Below, piece after piece: positions 7,853-14,899 of a stretch of 30,602 nucleotides of DNA (the first letter of the stretch is position 1; each line of letters opens with the position of its first letter). The position numbers and the translations under genes were made by a program. The notes under the pieces were generated by a model that saw only the letters and a program-made list of their open reading frames with translations, searched no databases and was not told the origin of the DNA. The stretch is from a virus, in the IMG/VR virus record IMGVR_UViG_3300042870_000288, positions 1 through 30,602 of that record; one strand, 5' to 3'.

Positions 7853-8293
7853 TTAAGTTTTAGATTTCCAATTAGCCATGGCTCTATCACCATTAGCTAT
7901 TGCACAGCTTCTACATAATACACTAACCCAACCTGATGTAATACCAAGGTCTTCTTCAGAACTACAGTCCTGACATGTATGATCACACCAGTATTCTGCC
8001 ATCTTAATCATACCCTCTATAATTTCATCATGTCCATTTGTATAGAAGCGTAAGCCTCCAAACTTTTCTTTCATTTGTGTACAGGTTACTTGAGCTGGTT
8101 TATACTGCCCTTCTTTTGTATAAGAAACATGATGATCTATATACCATTGCATACAATCACATAGTTTATCTATAATTGGTAACCAGCCAGTAGGTACGCC
8201 ATACCAGTTTACTTTACCGGGGTTACCTTGGTAGTCTTCAAATATCTTTGGATACTTGGCTATTATTTCTTCTGTAGTTATCTGCTTGGCCAT
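7853..8293 (-). CDS. Conserved phage Cys-rich protein, 146 aa
   Basis: The blocks GVPTGWLPIIDKLCDCMQWY, QMKEKFGGLRFY and then WCDHTCQDC...VLCRSCA fit a common phage family. In that family a GxGWxxLIDxLC segment is followed by VKEKFGGLRFY and a C-terminal four-Cys zinc finger. It is probably a small structural zinc protein, with function unknown. Its start overlaps the preceding 68-aa gene by 16 nt, and the downstream gene begins 4 nt after its stop, so translation is coupled throughout. Confidence 0.8.
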   Translation of the reverse strand: MAKQITTEEIIAKYPKIFEDYQGNPGKVNWYGVPTGWLPIIDKLCDCMQWYIDHHVSYTKEGQYKPAQVTCTQMKEKFGGLRFYTNGHDEIIEGMIKMAEYWCDHTCQDCSSEEDLGITSGWVSVLCRSCAIANGDRAMANWKSKT

Positions 8294-8484
8294 AATCCTA
8301 GTTCTATTAGTTTAGCACTCATACGTTGCTGTGATCTAGTATCTACAGTTAGTGCTTCCTCATATTCAAGGAGAGCTACTAATTCTTTTATTAATTCGTT
8401 ACAGTTATTAAGCTTAGATGTAACTTGAGCTAATTCAGCTCTACAATCTTCAGCTATAAATGTATCTTTATGTATATCATTCAT
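8278..8484 (-). CDS. Small helical protein, 68 aa
   Basis: Starts at ATG 8484 and is dominated by a predicted amphipathic helix (LAQVTSKLNNCNELIKELVALL), then a short basic tail. It could form a coiled coil. No known motif. It lies in a run of small cistrons between the HNH nuclease and the PD-(D/E)XK nuclease. Confidence 0.65.
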   Translation of the reverse strand: MNDIHKDTFIAEDCRAELAQVTSKLNNCNELIKELVALLEYEEALTVDTRSQQRMSAKLIELGLWPSR

Positions 8485-8493
8485 ACTTTTTTT

Positions 8494-8649
8494 TTAATTT
8501 TCTATTGTTTCTGAAATTTCTTCAGGTAAATAAGCTAATAGGTTTTTCTTTGGACAAAATTCTAATAGTTCATAAATAGCTGATTCATCTCCCATTTCAA
8601 AGTCTTTTTTCATTTGAGCAATTACAGCTTCAATAAGTGGATCTTCCAT
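8494..8649 (-). CDS. Small conserved acidic phage protein, 51 aa
   Basis: Reading the minus strand from ATG 8649 to TAA 8494-8496 gives a 51-residue protein beginning MEDPLIEAVIAQMKKDFEMG and ending LPEEISETIEN. The pattern DPLIEAVI..., GDESAIYELLEF and AYLPEE is one I associate with a very widespread small phage protein, present in many tailed phages and unassigned in function. It begins one base past the stop of the HNH gene, and without it a 166-nt hole would be left in a tightly packed operon. Confidence 0.75.
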   Translation of the reverse strand: MEDPLIEAVIAQMKKDFEMGDESAIYELLEFCPKKNLLAYLPEEISETIEN

Positions 8650-8650
8650 A

Positions 8651-9031
8651 TTACTTTTGTTTTTCTAATTGTGTTTTATCATTATGACAAGTCTCACATA
8701 AAACTTGTAGATTATCTAGTTCACAGAACAATCTATCTACAAATCCTGGTAAGTCATTACTACAGTTTAAACTACCTGCTCCTACTATATGGTCAACGTT
8801 GATTTTCTTTTCAGGAAACCATTTGTGACAAACATTACATTCATATTCAAACTTCTGCCGTTTGTTAGGACCTTTATAGGCTCTACGAGCTTTCATTTTA
8901 CATTCAGTAATAGGTTTCCACCATCTAGACTTTTGTCTTAATCCGCTCCTTATAAAACTCCAGAATGCTGATTCTGTCATAGTACCAGCATTGCGTGTTT
9001 TGGCGGATCTTGGTTTGCTTTGTTTAGCCAT
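8651..9031 (-). CDS. HNH endonuclease
   Basis: A 126-aa protein with a basic N-terminal half (KSRWWKP, KARRAYKGPNKRQK) and a C-terminal HNH/treble-clef domain. The zinc pair CNVC (C65, C68) and the second pair CETC (C112, C115) flank the catalytic NVDHI (D80, H81). The closing LQVLCETCHNDKT contains H116, N117 and K119. Such enzymes nick or cut DNA; in phages they may be homing nucleases, or assist packaging or host DNA attack. A promoter-like box lies 16 nt upstream, so this may be a separately started gene and possibly an acquired cassette. Confidence 0.87.
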   Translation of the reverse strand: MAKQSKPRSAKTRNAGTMTESAFWSFIRSGLRQKSRWWKPITECKMKARRAYKGPNKRQKFEYECNVCHKWFPEKKINVDHIVGAGSLNCSNDLPGFVDRLFCELDNLQVLCETCHNDKTQLEKQK

Positions 9032-9047
9032 ATAATTTATTATACGT

Positions 9048-9055
9048 CAAAGATA
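9048..9055 (-). promoter_or_regulatory. -7-type promoter box upstream of the HNH gene
   Basis: TATCTTTG on the minus strand fits TAnnTTTG and ends 16 nt before ATG 9031, inside the only non-coding gap between primase and HNH. No TTG was found at the -33 position. Confidence 0.4.
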
Positions 9056-9066
9056 TACTAAGTATT

Positions 9067-10038
9067 TTAGCTATCTTCTAGTTTTTTATTGAGTAGTAGT
9101 ACCAATCTGTAATATACTTCTTTGGCACCATAGTCTTTAATAGAATCCGCAGGGTCTTTACTCATAGGTAAAGCTGTGTATTCTATTTCCGGGTATAGTT
9201 CTTTATACTTTTCCATTGCTTTGATGCCGGGCTCATCAAAGTCAAATATTATAACCACTTTTTTATAGTTCTTAATATACTGTTCCATGAGTTCTTTACG
9301 AATCATAGAGTTTTCAGAATCAGGAGCTACAATATCTATAGAGATCTTAAGACTCTTCAGAGCCATAACATCCTTTAAAGATGAAGTGATTACTAAGTAT
9401 TTATTGTTCTTGAGTTGTTCTGATCCCTGAACATAGTCTCCCACTTTTATAAACTTTTTATCTAAAGTTTTAGGTTGGTAGATTTTATATAGCGTACCGT
9501 CAGCTTTGAAGTAGCCGTAGAGATAGTTACCTCTAATGCATAGTTCTTTATCATCCTTAATCATACAATAAGAATCTAATGGTCTTACGTTATGCTCGGT
9601 GAGTAGCTTGGTTCCTATGTTAAACTGGGTCCAGAAATACTGATCTTGTGTTGACCATGATCTAAAGATATATTTAGACACTTTATATCTAGAAGACTGT
9701 TTAAATTCTTTTAGATCATAACCACCGTTATTATGTAGTACAAAATCATTGTAGTTTTCTACAATAAGTTGACACACTTTATGGTAAGAAAGAGATGTTA
9801 TTTCTTTTACTAGATCTATAGCAGATCCGCCTTTACCTGTTGAGAAATCTTTAAACTTGTATACTTGTTTATTATCTAGATAAATACACATACTAGGTGT
9901 ACGTTCTTTATCATTAAATATACTTTTGATCTTTATGTCTTGGCCACTTAGCTTTTCTTTTAGTTTGCAAAAGTGTTCAAAAATCCAGGGTACAGGGACA
10001 TCCTTGATATCATGTACTAAATTTTTAGTCTTGAACAT
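9067..10038 (-). CDS. DnaG-type primase-like protein (Toprim)
   Basis: A 323-aa protein. Residues 37-77 (IKSIFNDKERTPSM then YKFKDFSTGKGGSAIDLV) have the shape of the DnaG zinc-binding domain, but the zinc Cys residues are gone. The Toprim region is at about 213-300: ITSSLKDVMALKSL, VAPDSENS, then VVIIFDFDEPG with the DxD pair D266/D268. The usual Toprim glutamate is replaced by S219-S220. The expected role is synthesis of RNA primers for the family B polymerase, working with the DnaB-like helicase. It begins after the SSB terminator and may depend on read-through or an unseen promoter. Confidence 0.82.
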   Translation of the reverse strand: MFKTKNLVHDIKDVPVPWIFEHFCKLKEKLSGQDIKIKSIFNDKERTPSMCIYLDNKQVYKFKDFSTGKGGSAIDLVKEITSLSYHKVCQLIVENYNDFVLHNNGGYDLKEFKQSSRYKVSKYIFRSWSTQDQYFWTQFNIGTKLLTEHNVRPLDSYCMIKDDKELCIRGNYLYGYFKADGTLYKIYQPKTLDKKFIKVGDYVQGSEQLKNNKYLVITSSLKDVMALKSLKISIDIVAPDSENSMIRKELMEQYIKNYKKVVIIFDFDEPGIKAMEKYKELYPEIEYTALPMSKDPADSIKDYGAKEVYYRLVLLLNKKLEDS

Positions 10039-10059
10039 GTGATTTATTAATGTAGTTAA

Positions 10060-10090
10060 GAAAAAATAGAGGGAGGTAGAAACCTCCCTC
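10060..10090 (-). terminator. Strong intrinsic terminator after the SSB gene
   Basis: A 9-bp perfect stem, GAGGGAGGT (10069-10077) with ACCTCCCTC (10082-10090), has a 4-nt loop. On the minus strand it is followed by TATTTTTT. It starts 11 nt after the SSB stop codon. Confidence 0.9.
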
Positions 10091-10101
10091 GTTATTATTT
10101 A

Positions 10102-10725
10102 CTACATCTGAAAATCATCAGTAGTTGGTTCAAAGCTGTTAACTGGTTTGTTAACTAAACCTTTGAAGTGATACTGATTGTTCTTATCAAACTTATCCAA
10201 TTTAGATTCTTCTTTAGATACGAACTTATACTTAGGTAAAGACAATTTTGTAATAGTCTTACCATTGTATTCTTCTTCTGTACCTTTTAAGAACCAATAA
10301 ATATTGTGTCCTTTTAATACGTTTGTAGCTTCTGCTACCCACTGCTCAATAGATGTAACACTTGATTTAGCAGAGATGGCATCAATCTCAGTTCTAACAC
10401 CTAGTTCAGTTGCTATAACAACAATCTTGTTTAGGATGTCATTCTTATTGATATCATCAGAGTTAAATTGGTCTGTCCAAATAGTAGCTGATACACGTGA
10501 AGATGGTCCTTCATACTTTGCACCTTCTGGATTGTCTTTGTCAATAGCCCAGCCTTCAAAGCCGTCTGCTGCTTCACCTACTAATGTTAATTCTAAAACC
10601 TTTTTGTCTCCTTTGTTAGATGTTCTAACTTGTGAACTGTGGATGTGTGCATAAGCAACTCCTGGCTGTAATGACTTTAAAGTACCGCCACCTTGTTTTA
10701 CTTCTTGTCCTGTTGTACTAAACAT
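10102..10725 (-). CDS. Single-stranded DNA binding protein
   Basis: A 207-aa protein with OB-fold-like character. GVAYAHIHSSQVRTSNKGDKK resembles the first strands of phage SSBs, and the later block HNIYWFLKGTEEEYNGKTITKL looks like the closing strands. The tail ends acidic-aromatic (TTDDFQM), like the partner-binding tip of bacterial SSB. It lies between a RecA-like ATPase and the primase and is followed by the strongest terminator in the window, as expected for a protein needed in large amounts. It ends in TAG immediately followed by TAA. The call rests on context plus weak motif similarity. Confidence 0.72.
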   Translation of the reverse strand: MFSTTGQEVKQGGGTLKSLQPGVAYAHIHSSQVRTSNKGDKKVLELTLVGEAADGFEGWAIDKDNPEGAKYEGPSSRVSATIWTDQFNSDDINKNDILNKIVVIATELGVRTEIDAISAKSSVTSIEQWVAEATNVLKGHNIYWFLKGTEEEYNGKTITKLSLPKYKFVSKEESKLDKFDKNNQYHFKGLVNKPVNSFEPTTDDFQM

Positions 10726-10757
10726 GCTGTTTGAGTTTAATTGTTAAAATTGAGAAA

Positions 10758-11441
10758 TTAATTTTCGTATTCTGTTATAGACTTCTTTACAAAGTCTAGA
10801 TCATTAGCTATTTCAACGGTAGGAAACATACCTCTAGGGCTTTTACATGTATTCTCACCATTGTTTTGTGTTTCAAACACATAACGGATATTCCCGTCTT
10901 TATCTTTCTTTACTTTACCAAAGAGTACAATGCTAAATAAGCCTTCTAAGCTAAGCTTTTCATCAACCATTTTACCAATGGTCTTTGCCTTAAACTTACG
11001 TTTGCCTTCTAGATCTGTAGATTCTTCAGCGTGAGTCATAATGAAGATAGTTAAATCTTCTCTCAAGTCTTTAGGCATTCTTGCTATACGAGCTAAGTTT
11101 GCACCAATCTGAGTGAATTTTTCATAACCTTTCTCATCACTCCTATCAAAGAACTCAAAGCTGCTCATATACTGAAAGTCATCCACCACAATAGTTTTGA
11201 TTTCTGGACGTTTCTCACTGATGTATTTTAAGCATGCTTCAATCTGAGTTGGAGCTGAACCGGCATAAAGATTACCTGTAGGGTTGTCTTTACTCCAAGT
11301 TATGTATTTACCTTTCCACCCTTTAAAAGGTAGCGGTTTGTTTGCAACGTTAATAATAAACGTTTCTTTTGGGTCAAGCTGTTCTATAGCTGTAGATTTA
11401 CCTGAGCCACTCTCTGCAATAATAAGGATTCCTTGTGCCAT
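10758..11441 (-). CDS. RecA-fold ATPase, Sak4-like recombination protein
   Basis: A 227-aa single-domain ATPase: Walker A AESGSGKST (residues 9-17), Walker B TIVVDDFQY (D87, D88), and a sensor-type strand TIFIMTHAEE. Length and layout fit the phage AAA_24/Sak4 group, minimal RecA/Rad51-like single-strand annealing proteins that act with their neighbouring SSB. Here SSB is the very next gene and a PD-(D/E)XK exonuclease is in the same operon, which together would form a phage recombination system. The alternative is a helicase-loader-type ATPase. Confidence 0.8.
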   Translation of the reverse strand: MAQGILIIAESGSGKSTAIEQLDPKETFIINVANKPLPFKGWKGKYITWSKDNPTGNLYAGSAPTQIEACLKYISEKRPEIKTIVVDDFQYMSSFEFFDRSDEKGYEKFTQIGANLARIARMPKDLREDLTIFIMTHAEESTDLEGKRKFKAKTIGKMVDEKLSLEGLFSIVLFGKVKKDKDGNIRYVFETQNNGENTCKSPRGMFPTVEIANDLDFVKKSITEYEN

Positions 11442-11451
11442 ATGCTTTTTG

Positions 11452-11994
11452 TTATTTGTTACTCTTTATCAAATCATTTAACCACGTCTTAGAACTTACA
11501 GGCTTACCTGTTTGAATGGCGTAATAGTCTCTTATAGTCATTTCTGTATAAGGAGCATCTTCCATTGCACCAGGAGCTTTATAAGCTGCTATTGGGGGTT
11601 TAAATGAGGGTTTATCTGATATAGCTGAAGCACCGCTAATTGCTACTGAAGTAGTATTAACTATTCTTAGCTCTTCCAGGGGTACAAGATATGAACCTTT
11701 TTCATTTAATTCAAACTCTTCTTCAAAAGCTGAATTAGATGGGATTTTATAAACTGTACGCTCTGCGTCTAAAGGTTCTAAGTCTCTAGTAATTAATTCA
11801 AAGTAAAAACCTTTCTCTTTCTTGAATTCTGAAGCAAAGATTCCAACTACGTTACGGCCTTGTTTATCATAAAAAGCCATTTTCATATTGAAATCTGATC
11901 TAGGAATCTCTAGATTATCTATAAGTTTTTGATGATAATCTCTGATGTTTTCAAGCTTAACCTTTTTAAGCTCTTTGATTTCTTCTTGTGTCAT
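11452..11994 (-). CDS. Hypothetical protein, 180 aa
   Basis: I choose ATG 11994 (MTQEEIKELKKVKLENIRDY) over a TTG 45 nt upstream that would overlap the helicase gene. It has an N-terminal charged helix, a central beta-rich part with DKQGRNVVGIFASEF and KKEKGFYFEL, a proline/alanine linker (KPPIAAYKAPGA) and a C-terminal helix ending near TWLNDLIKSNK. No family is recognised. Its position between the DnaB-like helicase and the Sak4-like ATPase suggests a replication accessory role, for example loader or bridging factor, but no motif supports that. Confidence 0.72.
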   Translation of the reverse strand: MTQEEIKELKKVKLENIRDYHQKLIDNLEIPRSDFNMKMAFYDKQGRNVVGIFASEFKKEKGFYFELITRDLEPLDAERTVYKIPSNSAFEEEFELNEKGSYLVPLEELRIVNTTSVAISGASAISDKPSFKPPIAAYKAPGAMEDAPYTEMTIRDYYAIQTGKPVSSKTWLNDLIKSNK

Positions 11995-12022
11995 TTTGCA
12001 TTTTTTTGTGTTTTGTAAAATA

Positions 12023-13090
12023 TTAAAGTTCTTGTCCAACTTCTGCTGTTACATTTCTTCTACCTCCACCACCACTTCTTTCACTATATCTTTGGTATGC
12101 TGAGGCAGATCCTTCAGGTCTTAAAGCTTTAAACTCTGGTGCTTCCACCATCTGTTGACGTTGACCATCCATCTTTAAGAATATAAGGTTTTTATTGTCA
12201 TCACCGTTTCTAATTTTTAGTAGGTGCATAAATACATCCTCATCTTCCACTTGATAAGCATAGGGCCCGTACACTTTGATGTCTGCTTTAGAAGGTCTAC
12301 TTAGTGCAATAACCAAGTCTGATCCTTGCATAAGAGCATCACCGCCAAAGATATCACCGGATGTAGGATAGTTTCCAACAGTTCCGGGTGTTTTTCTAGT
12401 AGCTTCATCTATAGATCTGTTAAGCTGAGTTATCATGATAACGATGACAGGAATTTTATTCTTGAGTTTCATAAGCATTTCTGTAGTGTTATACAGCGTT
12501 GCTATTTTCTCTCTCTCATCTAAACGCTTCTTAATCAACCAACTGTGATCTATAGTTACAATCATAGGTTTACTACCACCTTCTAAATATGCTTCTTGTA
12601 TGGCTTCTTCCATGTCTGTATGAGTTAGTGATTCTGATATCACTTCTCTTATCAAACCGTAAGACTCCATTTCTTTACAGTGTTCTACATACTTATTAAT
12701 ATTATCTAGTGTAAATGTATCAAGTTGTCTTTTGGTACTTAGTATCACTCCATAATCTTGGGCCATTTCACCAGCAAACTGTCTTGCAGCATACTGCTCA
12801 TCGCCCATTTCGAACTGAAACTCTAAAATGTTAAATTTTTGATCAGGATTAAGCCTCCTAGCTTCTCTAAGCATTTGAGAAACGATCATAGTTTTACCAG
12901 CACCAGGTCTAGCACCAATAGTGAGCATAGATCCCCATTCTAAACCATTAACACCAGCTTCATTTAAGCTTGGCCATGGTGTTAGCAAGGACTTTATCTC
13001 ACCGTTTCTTCTTTTATTTATATACTTGAGACCTTTTTCTAGTACGTTAACGTAGCTTTTACGCCCATACTTCTTTTTTGGCTTATCCAT
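12023..13090 (-). CDS. DnaB-like replicative helicase
   Basis: A 355-aa RecA-fold helicase matching the C-terminal motor of DnaB. It has Walker A GARPGAGKT (59-67), the FEMGDEQYAAR block corresponding to the DnaB LEMS segment, Walker B MIVTIDHSWL (D181), ITQLNRSIDE (Q222) and LKIRNGDD near the end. The N-terminal primase-interacting domain of bacterial DnaB is absent, as in many phage helicases. It would unwind the fork 5'-3' as a hexamer ahead of the family B polymerase. The C-terminus ends in a Ser/Gly/Arg-rich tail. Confidence 0.9.
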   Translation of the reverse strand: MDKPKKKYGRKSYVNVLEKGLKYINKRRNGEIKSLLTPWPSLNEAGVNGLEWGSMLTIGARPGAGKTMIVSQMLREARRLNPDQKFNILEFQFEMGDEQYAARQFAGEMAQDYGVILSTKRQLDTFTLDNINKYVEHCKEMESYGLIREVISESLTHTDMEEAIQEAYLEGGSKPMIVTIDHSWLIKKRLDEREKIATLYNTTEMLMKLKNKIPVIVIMITQLNRSIDEATRKTPGTVGNYPTSGDIFGGDALMQGSDLVIALSRPSKADIKVYGPYAYQVEDEDVFMHLLKIRNGDDNKNLIFLKMDGQRQQMVEAPEFKALRPEGSASAYQRYSERSGGGGRRNVTAEVGQEL

Positions 13091-13098
13091 AAGTAGAA

Positions 13099-13302
13099 TT
13101 AATTAAATGTTTCGTGTACAATAGTTTTGAACTCATTTAAAGATTCTAACTTAGCTTCATAAAGCATGGTAGCTACCATATGTCCAACAATAGAAAATAA
13201 AACTTCTTTGTTTATACATTTAAACGTAGGCTGTATAGCACCAGGGGCATCTGGTAGTGAATTATAGACTTCTTCTAGTTTTTCTTCTTGTTCTTTTGTC
13301 AT
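13099..13302 (-). CDS. Small acidic-helical protein, 67 aa
   Basis: The most economical start is ATG 13302 (MTKEQEEKLEEVYNSLPDAP), which overlaps the upstream stop as ATGA. An ATG at 13335 would add 11 residues and a 37-nt overlap. It has a predicted N-terminal helix, a short linker and a hydrophobic helix (LFSIVGHMVATMLYEA). No family is recognised. It immediately precedes the helicase gene, 8 nt away. Confidence 0.65.
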   Translation of the reverse strand: MTKEQEEKLEEVYNSLPDAPGAIQPTFKCINKEVLFSIVGHMVATMLYEAKLESLNEFKTIVHETFN

Positions 13303-13484
13303 TGTAGTTTGAGTTTTTGGGTTGTAAATATACATAATTTCATTGTAACAATCAAAAGTATTTCTATAATAAAATACTTATAAAACGGTATCTCTATAAT
13401 AAATCTGTCAATTATTAACCAGTTTAAAATACTGAATAATATAGCTATCATAGTTTTGTTTATAGCTTTTTCATATTTTCCCAT
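13299..13484 (-). CDS. Small membrane protein, 61 aa
   Basis: A short Lys-containing N-terminus (MGKYEKAINKT) is followed by two hydrophobic segments, IAILFSILNWLIIDRFII and YKYFIIEILLIVTMKLCIF, with a basic C-terminus. This predicts a two-pass or hairpin inner-membrane protein. It ends in a TGA overlapping the next ATG. A membrane protein within the early replication operon could tether replication or modify the host membrane, but nothing specific is visible. Confidence 0.6.
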   Translation of the reverse strand: MGKYEKAINKTMIAILFSILNWLIIDRFIIEIPFYKYFIIEILLIVTMKLCIFTTQKLKLQ

Positions 13485-13488
13485 ATTT

Positions 13489-14067
13489 CTAGATGTTTTT
13501 TAATATTTCTGGATTGTCTATAATCATCTGACAATAGTCAGCTAATATAGATCTACTTAGTTTGGTCTTCATATCAGTCTTTTGTATAAAGTAACTGCTT
13601 GTAACCATAAATGAATAGTTTTCTTTATGCTTATTAAAGACATAAAAGTCTGTGGCATCTAATACTAGATCCCAATCATACTCAGGGTAGGTTTTAAAAA
13701 ACCATATAAACTTATCTTTAAGCTCTTGTACTGACTGTCTAGCTAACTCACCTGATGGTAGTTTCATAGCCGGGAATAACTCCCTGTACTCCTTGATCTT
13801 ATCTAAGAAGTTTTCACCTAGCACTGACGTAGCTACTTTCTTTTTAGTCTTTACTAGATAGGTTTCAAACTCATTAAGGATGTTTTGTGCAGTGTGGCTT
13901 AGTTTACCTTCTGCATCAATTAATCCCCTGCTTTGACATATAAGAGATTCAGCCTCTACATTTATAATAGCTGAAGGCTTAATCTTTTGCCGGCAGCAGT
14001 CCAAAAAATATACTTGATTCGGACTTAAATTGTTCTTGATCAAGGTCATCCATAATTGATGTGTCAT
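13489..14067 (-). CDS. Replication-operon protein, 192 aa, unknown function
   Basis: Starts at ATG 14067 (or ATG 14049) and overlaps the DnaA-like gene by up to 89 nt in another frame. The N-terminal part (NLSPNQVYFLDCCRQKIKPS, ending LSHTAQNIL) has a winged-helix look. The C-terminal part is helical and aromatic (KFIWFFKTYPEYDWDLVLDA). Position between a DnaA-type DNA-binding protein and the helicase makes an initiator-helper or helicase-loader role possible; this is inference. It ends in TAG. Confidence 0.7.
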   Translation of the reverse strand: MTHQLWMTLIKNNLSPNQVYFLDCCRQKIKPSAIINVEAESLICQSRGLIDAEGKLSHTAQNILNEFETYLVKTKKKVATSVLGENFLDKIKEYRELFPAMKLPSGELARQSVQELKDKFIWFFKTYPEYDWDLVLDATDFYVFNKHKENYSFMVTSSYFIQKTDMKTKLSRSILADYCQMIIDNPEILKNI

Positions 14068-14500
14068 TGTATTTTAGTTTTATAAGTTTAACTATTTGTA
14101 GGTATTTTTCTCTAAACTGGCTACACGTTTCAATAAGGTCATTAAAAGTGTTGGTATTGTGTAAAACAGTAGTGTGATCTCTATGTCCAAGATATTCACC
14201 TATATACGTAGTTGTGTATTTCATCATTCTTGCTATAGCACAGAAGATATTTCTTAGTTCAACTACTTCACGGTATCTACGATTAGATGAAAGTGGCACT
14301 TTGCTGTTAAGTTTTACTGGTAGAAAAGGATAGAATATCTCTTCTAAATTTTGAAGGCTGATGATGGGTAGATACTCATCATTATCTGTATTTATTTTTG
14401 TAACTACTAATGGATAGTAGCCCATCTTTTTAAAGAACTGGGCTTTAAAGTCATCAATTAGCTTTTTTTCAAGCTGTCTAGCATAAATCTTGGTTTCCAT
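13979..14500 (-). CDS. DnaA domain-IV-like DNA-binding protein
   Basis: A 173-aa protein whose middle matches the C-terminal DNA-binding domain of DnaA: RRYREVVELRNIFCAIARM then YIGEYLGHRDHTTVLH (residues 99-114), the classic GxRDHTTVxH signature. No Walker A or other AAA+ part is present, so it can recognise DNA but not form an ATP-driven initiator on its own. It is the first gene of the leftward block and faces the divergent control region, so it could bind the phage origin, regulate the divergent promoters, or interfere with host DnaA boxes. A host-type promoter box lies 20 nt upstream. Confidence 0.85.
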   Translation of the reverse strand: METKIYARQLEKKLIDDFKAQFFKKMGYYPLVVTKINTDNDEYLPIISLQNLEEIFYPFLPVKLNSKVPLSSNRRYREVVELRNIFCAIARMMKYTTTYIGEYLGHRDHTTVLHNTNTFNDLIETCSQFREKYLQIVKLIKLKYNDTSIMDDLDQEQFKSESSIFFGLLPAKD

Positions 14501-14520
14501 AAATTTCTAACGTTTATTAA

Positions 14521-14528
14521 CAAATGTA
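14521..14528 (-). promoter_or_regulatory. -7-type promoter box for the leftward replication operon
   Basis: TACATTTG on the minus strand matches TAnnTTTG exactly and ends 20 nt before ATG 14500. No good TTG was seen at -33. Confidence 0.55.
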
Positions 14529-14554
14529 GATTATTTCCTGAATATTTCGTATAT

Positions 14555-14588
14555 TAAAGTGTAGGGTTTATAGAAATCTTACACTTTA
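14555..14588. repeat. Perfect 9-bp inverted repeat, operator-like
   Basis: TAAAGTGTA (14555-14563) and TACACTTTA (14580-14588) are perfect inverted copies separated by 16 nt, so their centres are about 25 bp apart. The right arm directly abuts the plus-strand -7-like box at 14589. A dimeric regulator binding both arms would cover that promoter. No poly-T follows, so it is not a terminator. Confidence 0.6.
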
Positions 14589-14596
14589 TACGTTTA
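14589..14596 (+). promoter_or_regulatory. Possible -7-like box for the rightward block
   Basis: TACGTTTA differs from TAnnTTTG only at the last base and ends 19 nt before ATG 14616, the same spacing as the matching boxes elsewhere in the window. A weak upstream TTTA at 14567 stands where -33 would be. Confidence 0.35.
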
Positions 14597-14615
14597 TATA
14601 TAAATTATACATACC

Positions 14616-14891
14616 ATGGCTAAAAAATTTTATGCCCAAAAAGACTATCTAGGTTTCCCTATTCCAGGTACAATGATGTCTGTTGAAAGTCCACGTAACA
14701 TTCCTGCAGATACTATTAGTATCCCTGCTCAAGATGTTACAGCAGCTGGAGAACAGGTAGTTGTTAATCAACCTTCAGGACTACGTTACTTTGTACGTAG
14801 AGATTCTAAAGGTGAAATTATACCTAACACGTTGACTATCAGTCTAAAGAAACCAGCAGGTTCTGTTTATGAGTTCAAACTTTTAAAATAG
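14616..14891 (+). CDS. Small phage protein, 91 aa, first gene of the rightward block
   Basis: Starts MAKKFYAQKDYLGFPIPGT, then a beta-rich body (TISIPAQDV, EQVVVNQPSGLRYFVRRD) with no membrane segment or signal peptide. The abundant short strands suggest a small virion or decoration-type protein, but no family can be assigned with confidence. It ends at a TAG. If that TAG were read through, four more codons lead to a TGA that overlaps the next gene's ATG. Confidence 0.75.
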   Translation: MAKKFYAQKDYLGFPIPGTMMSVESPRNIPADTISIPAQDVTAAGEQVVVNQPSGLRYFVRRDSKGEIIPNTLTISLKKPAGSVYEFKLLK

Positions 14892-14899
14892 AAACCTAA

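Larger units (their letters stand above)
14501..14615. promoter_or_regulatory. Divergent control region between early and late blocks
   Basis: 115 nt separate the DnaA-like gene (minus) from the first plus-strand gene. It holds a minus-strand -7 box, an inverted repeat and a plus-strand -7-like box. It is AT-rich throughout and I find no ORF or canonical DnaA box (TTATNCACA) in it. It is the most likely place for control of the switch between the two transcription directions. Confidence 0.75.
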
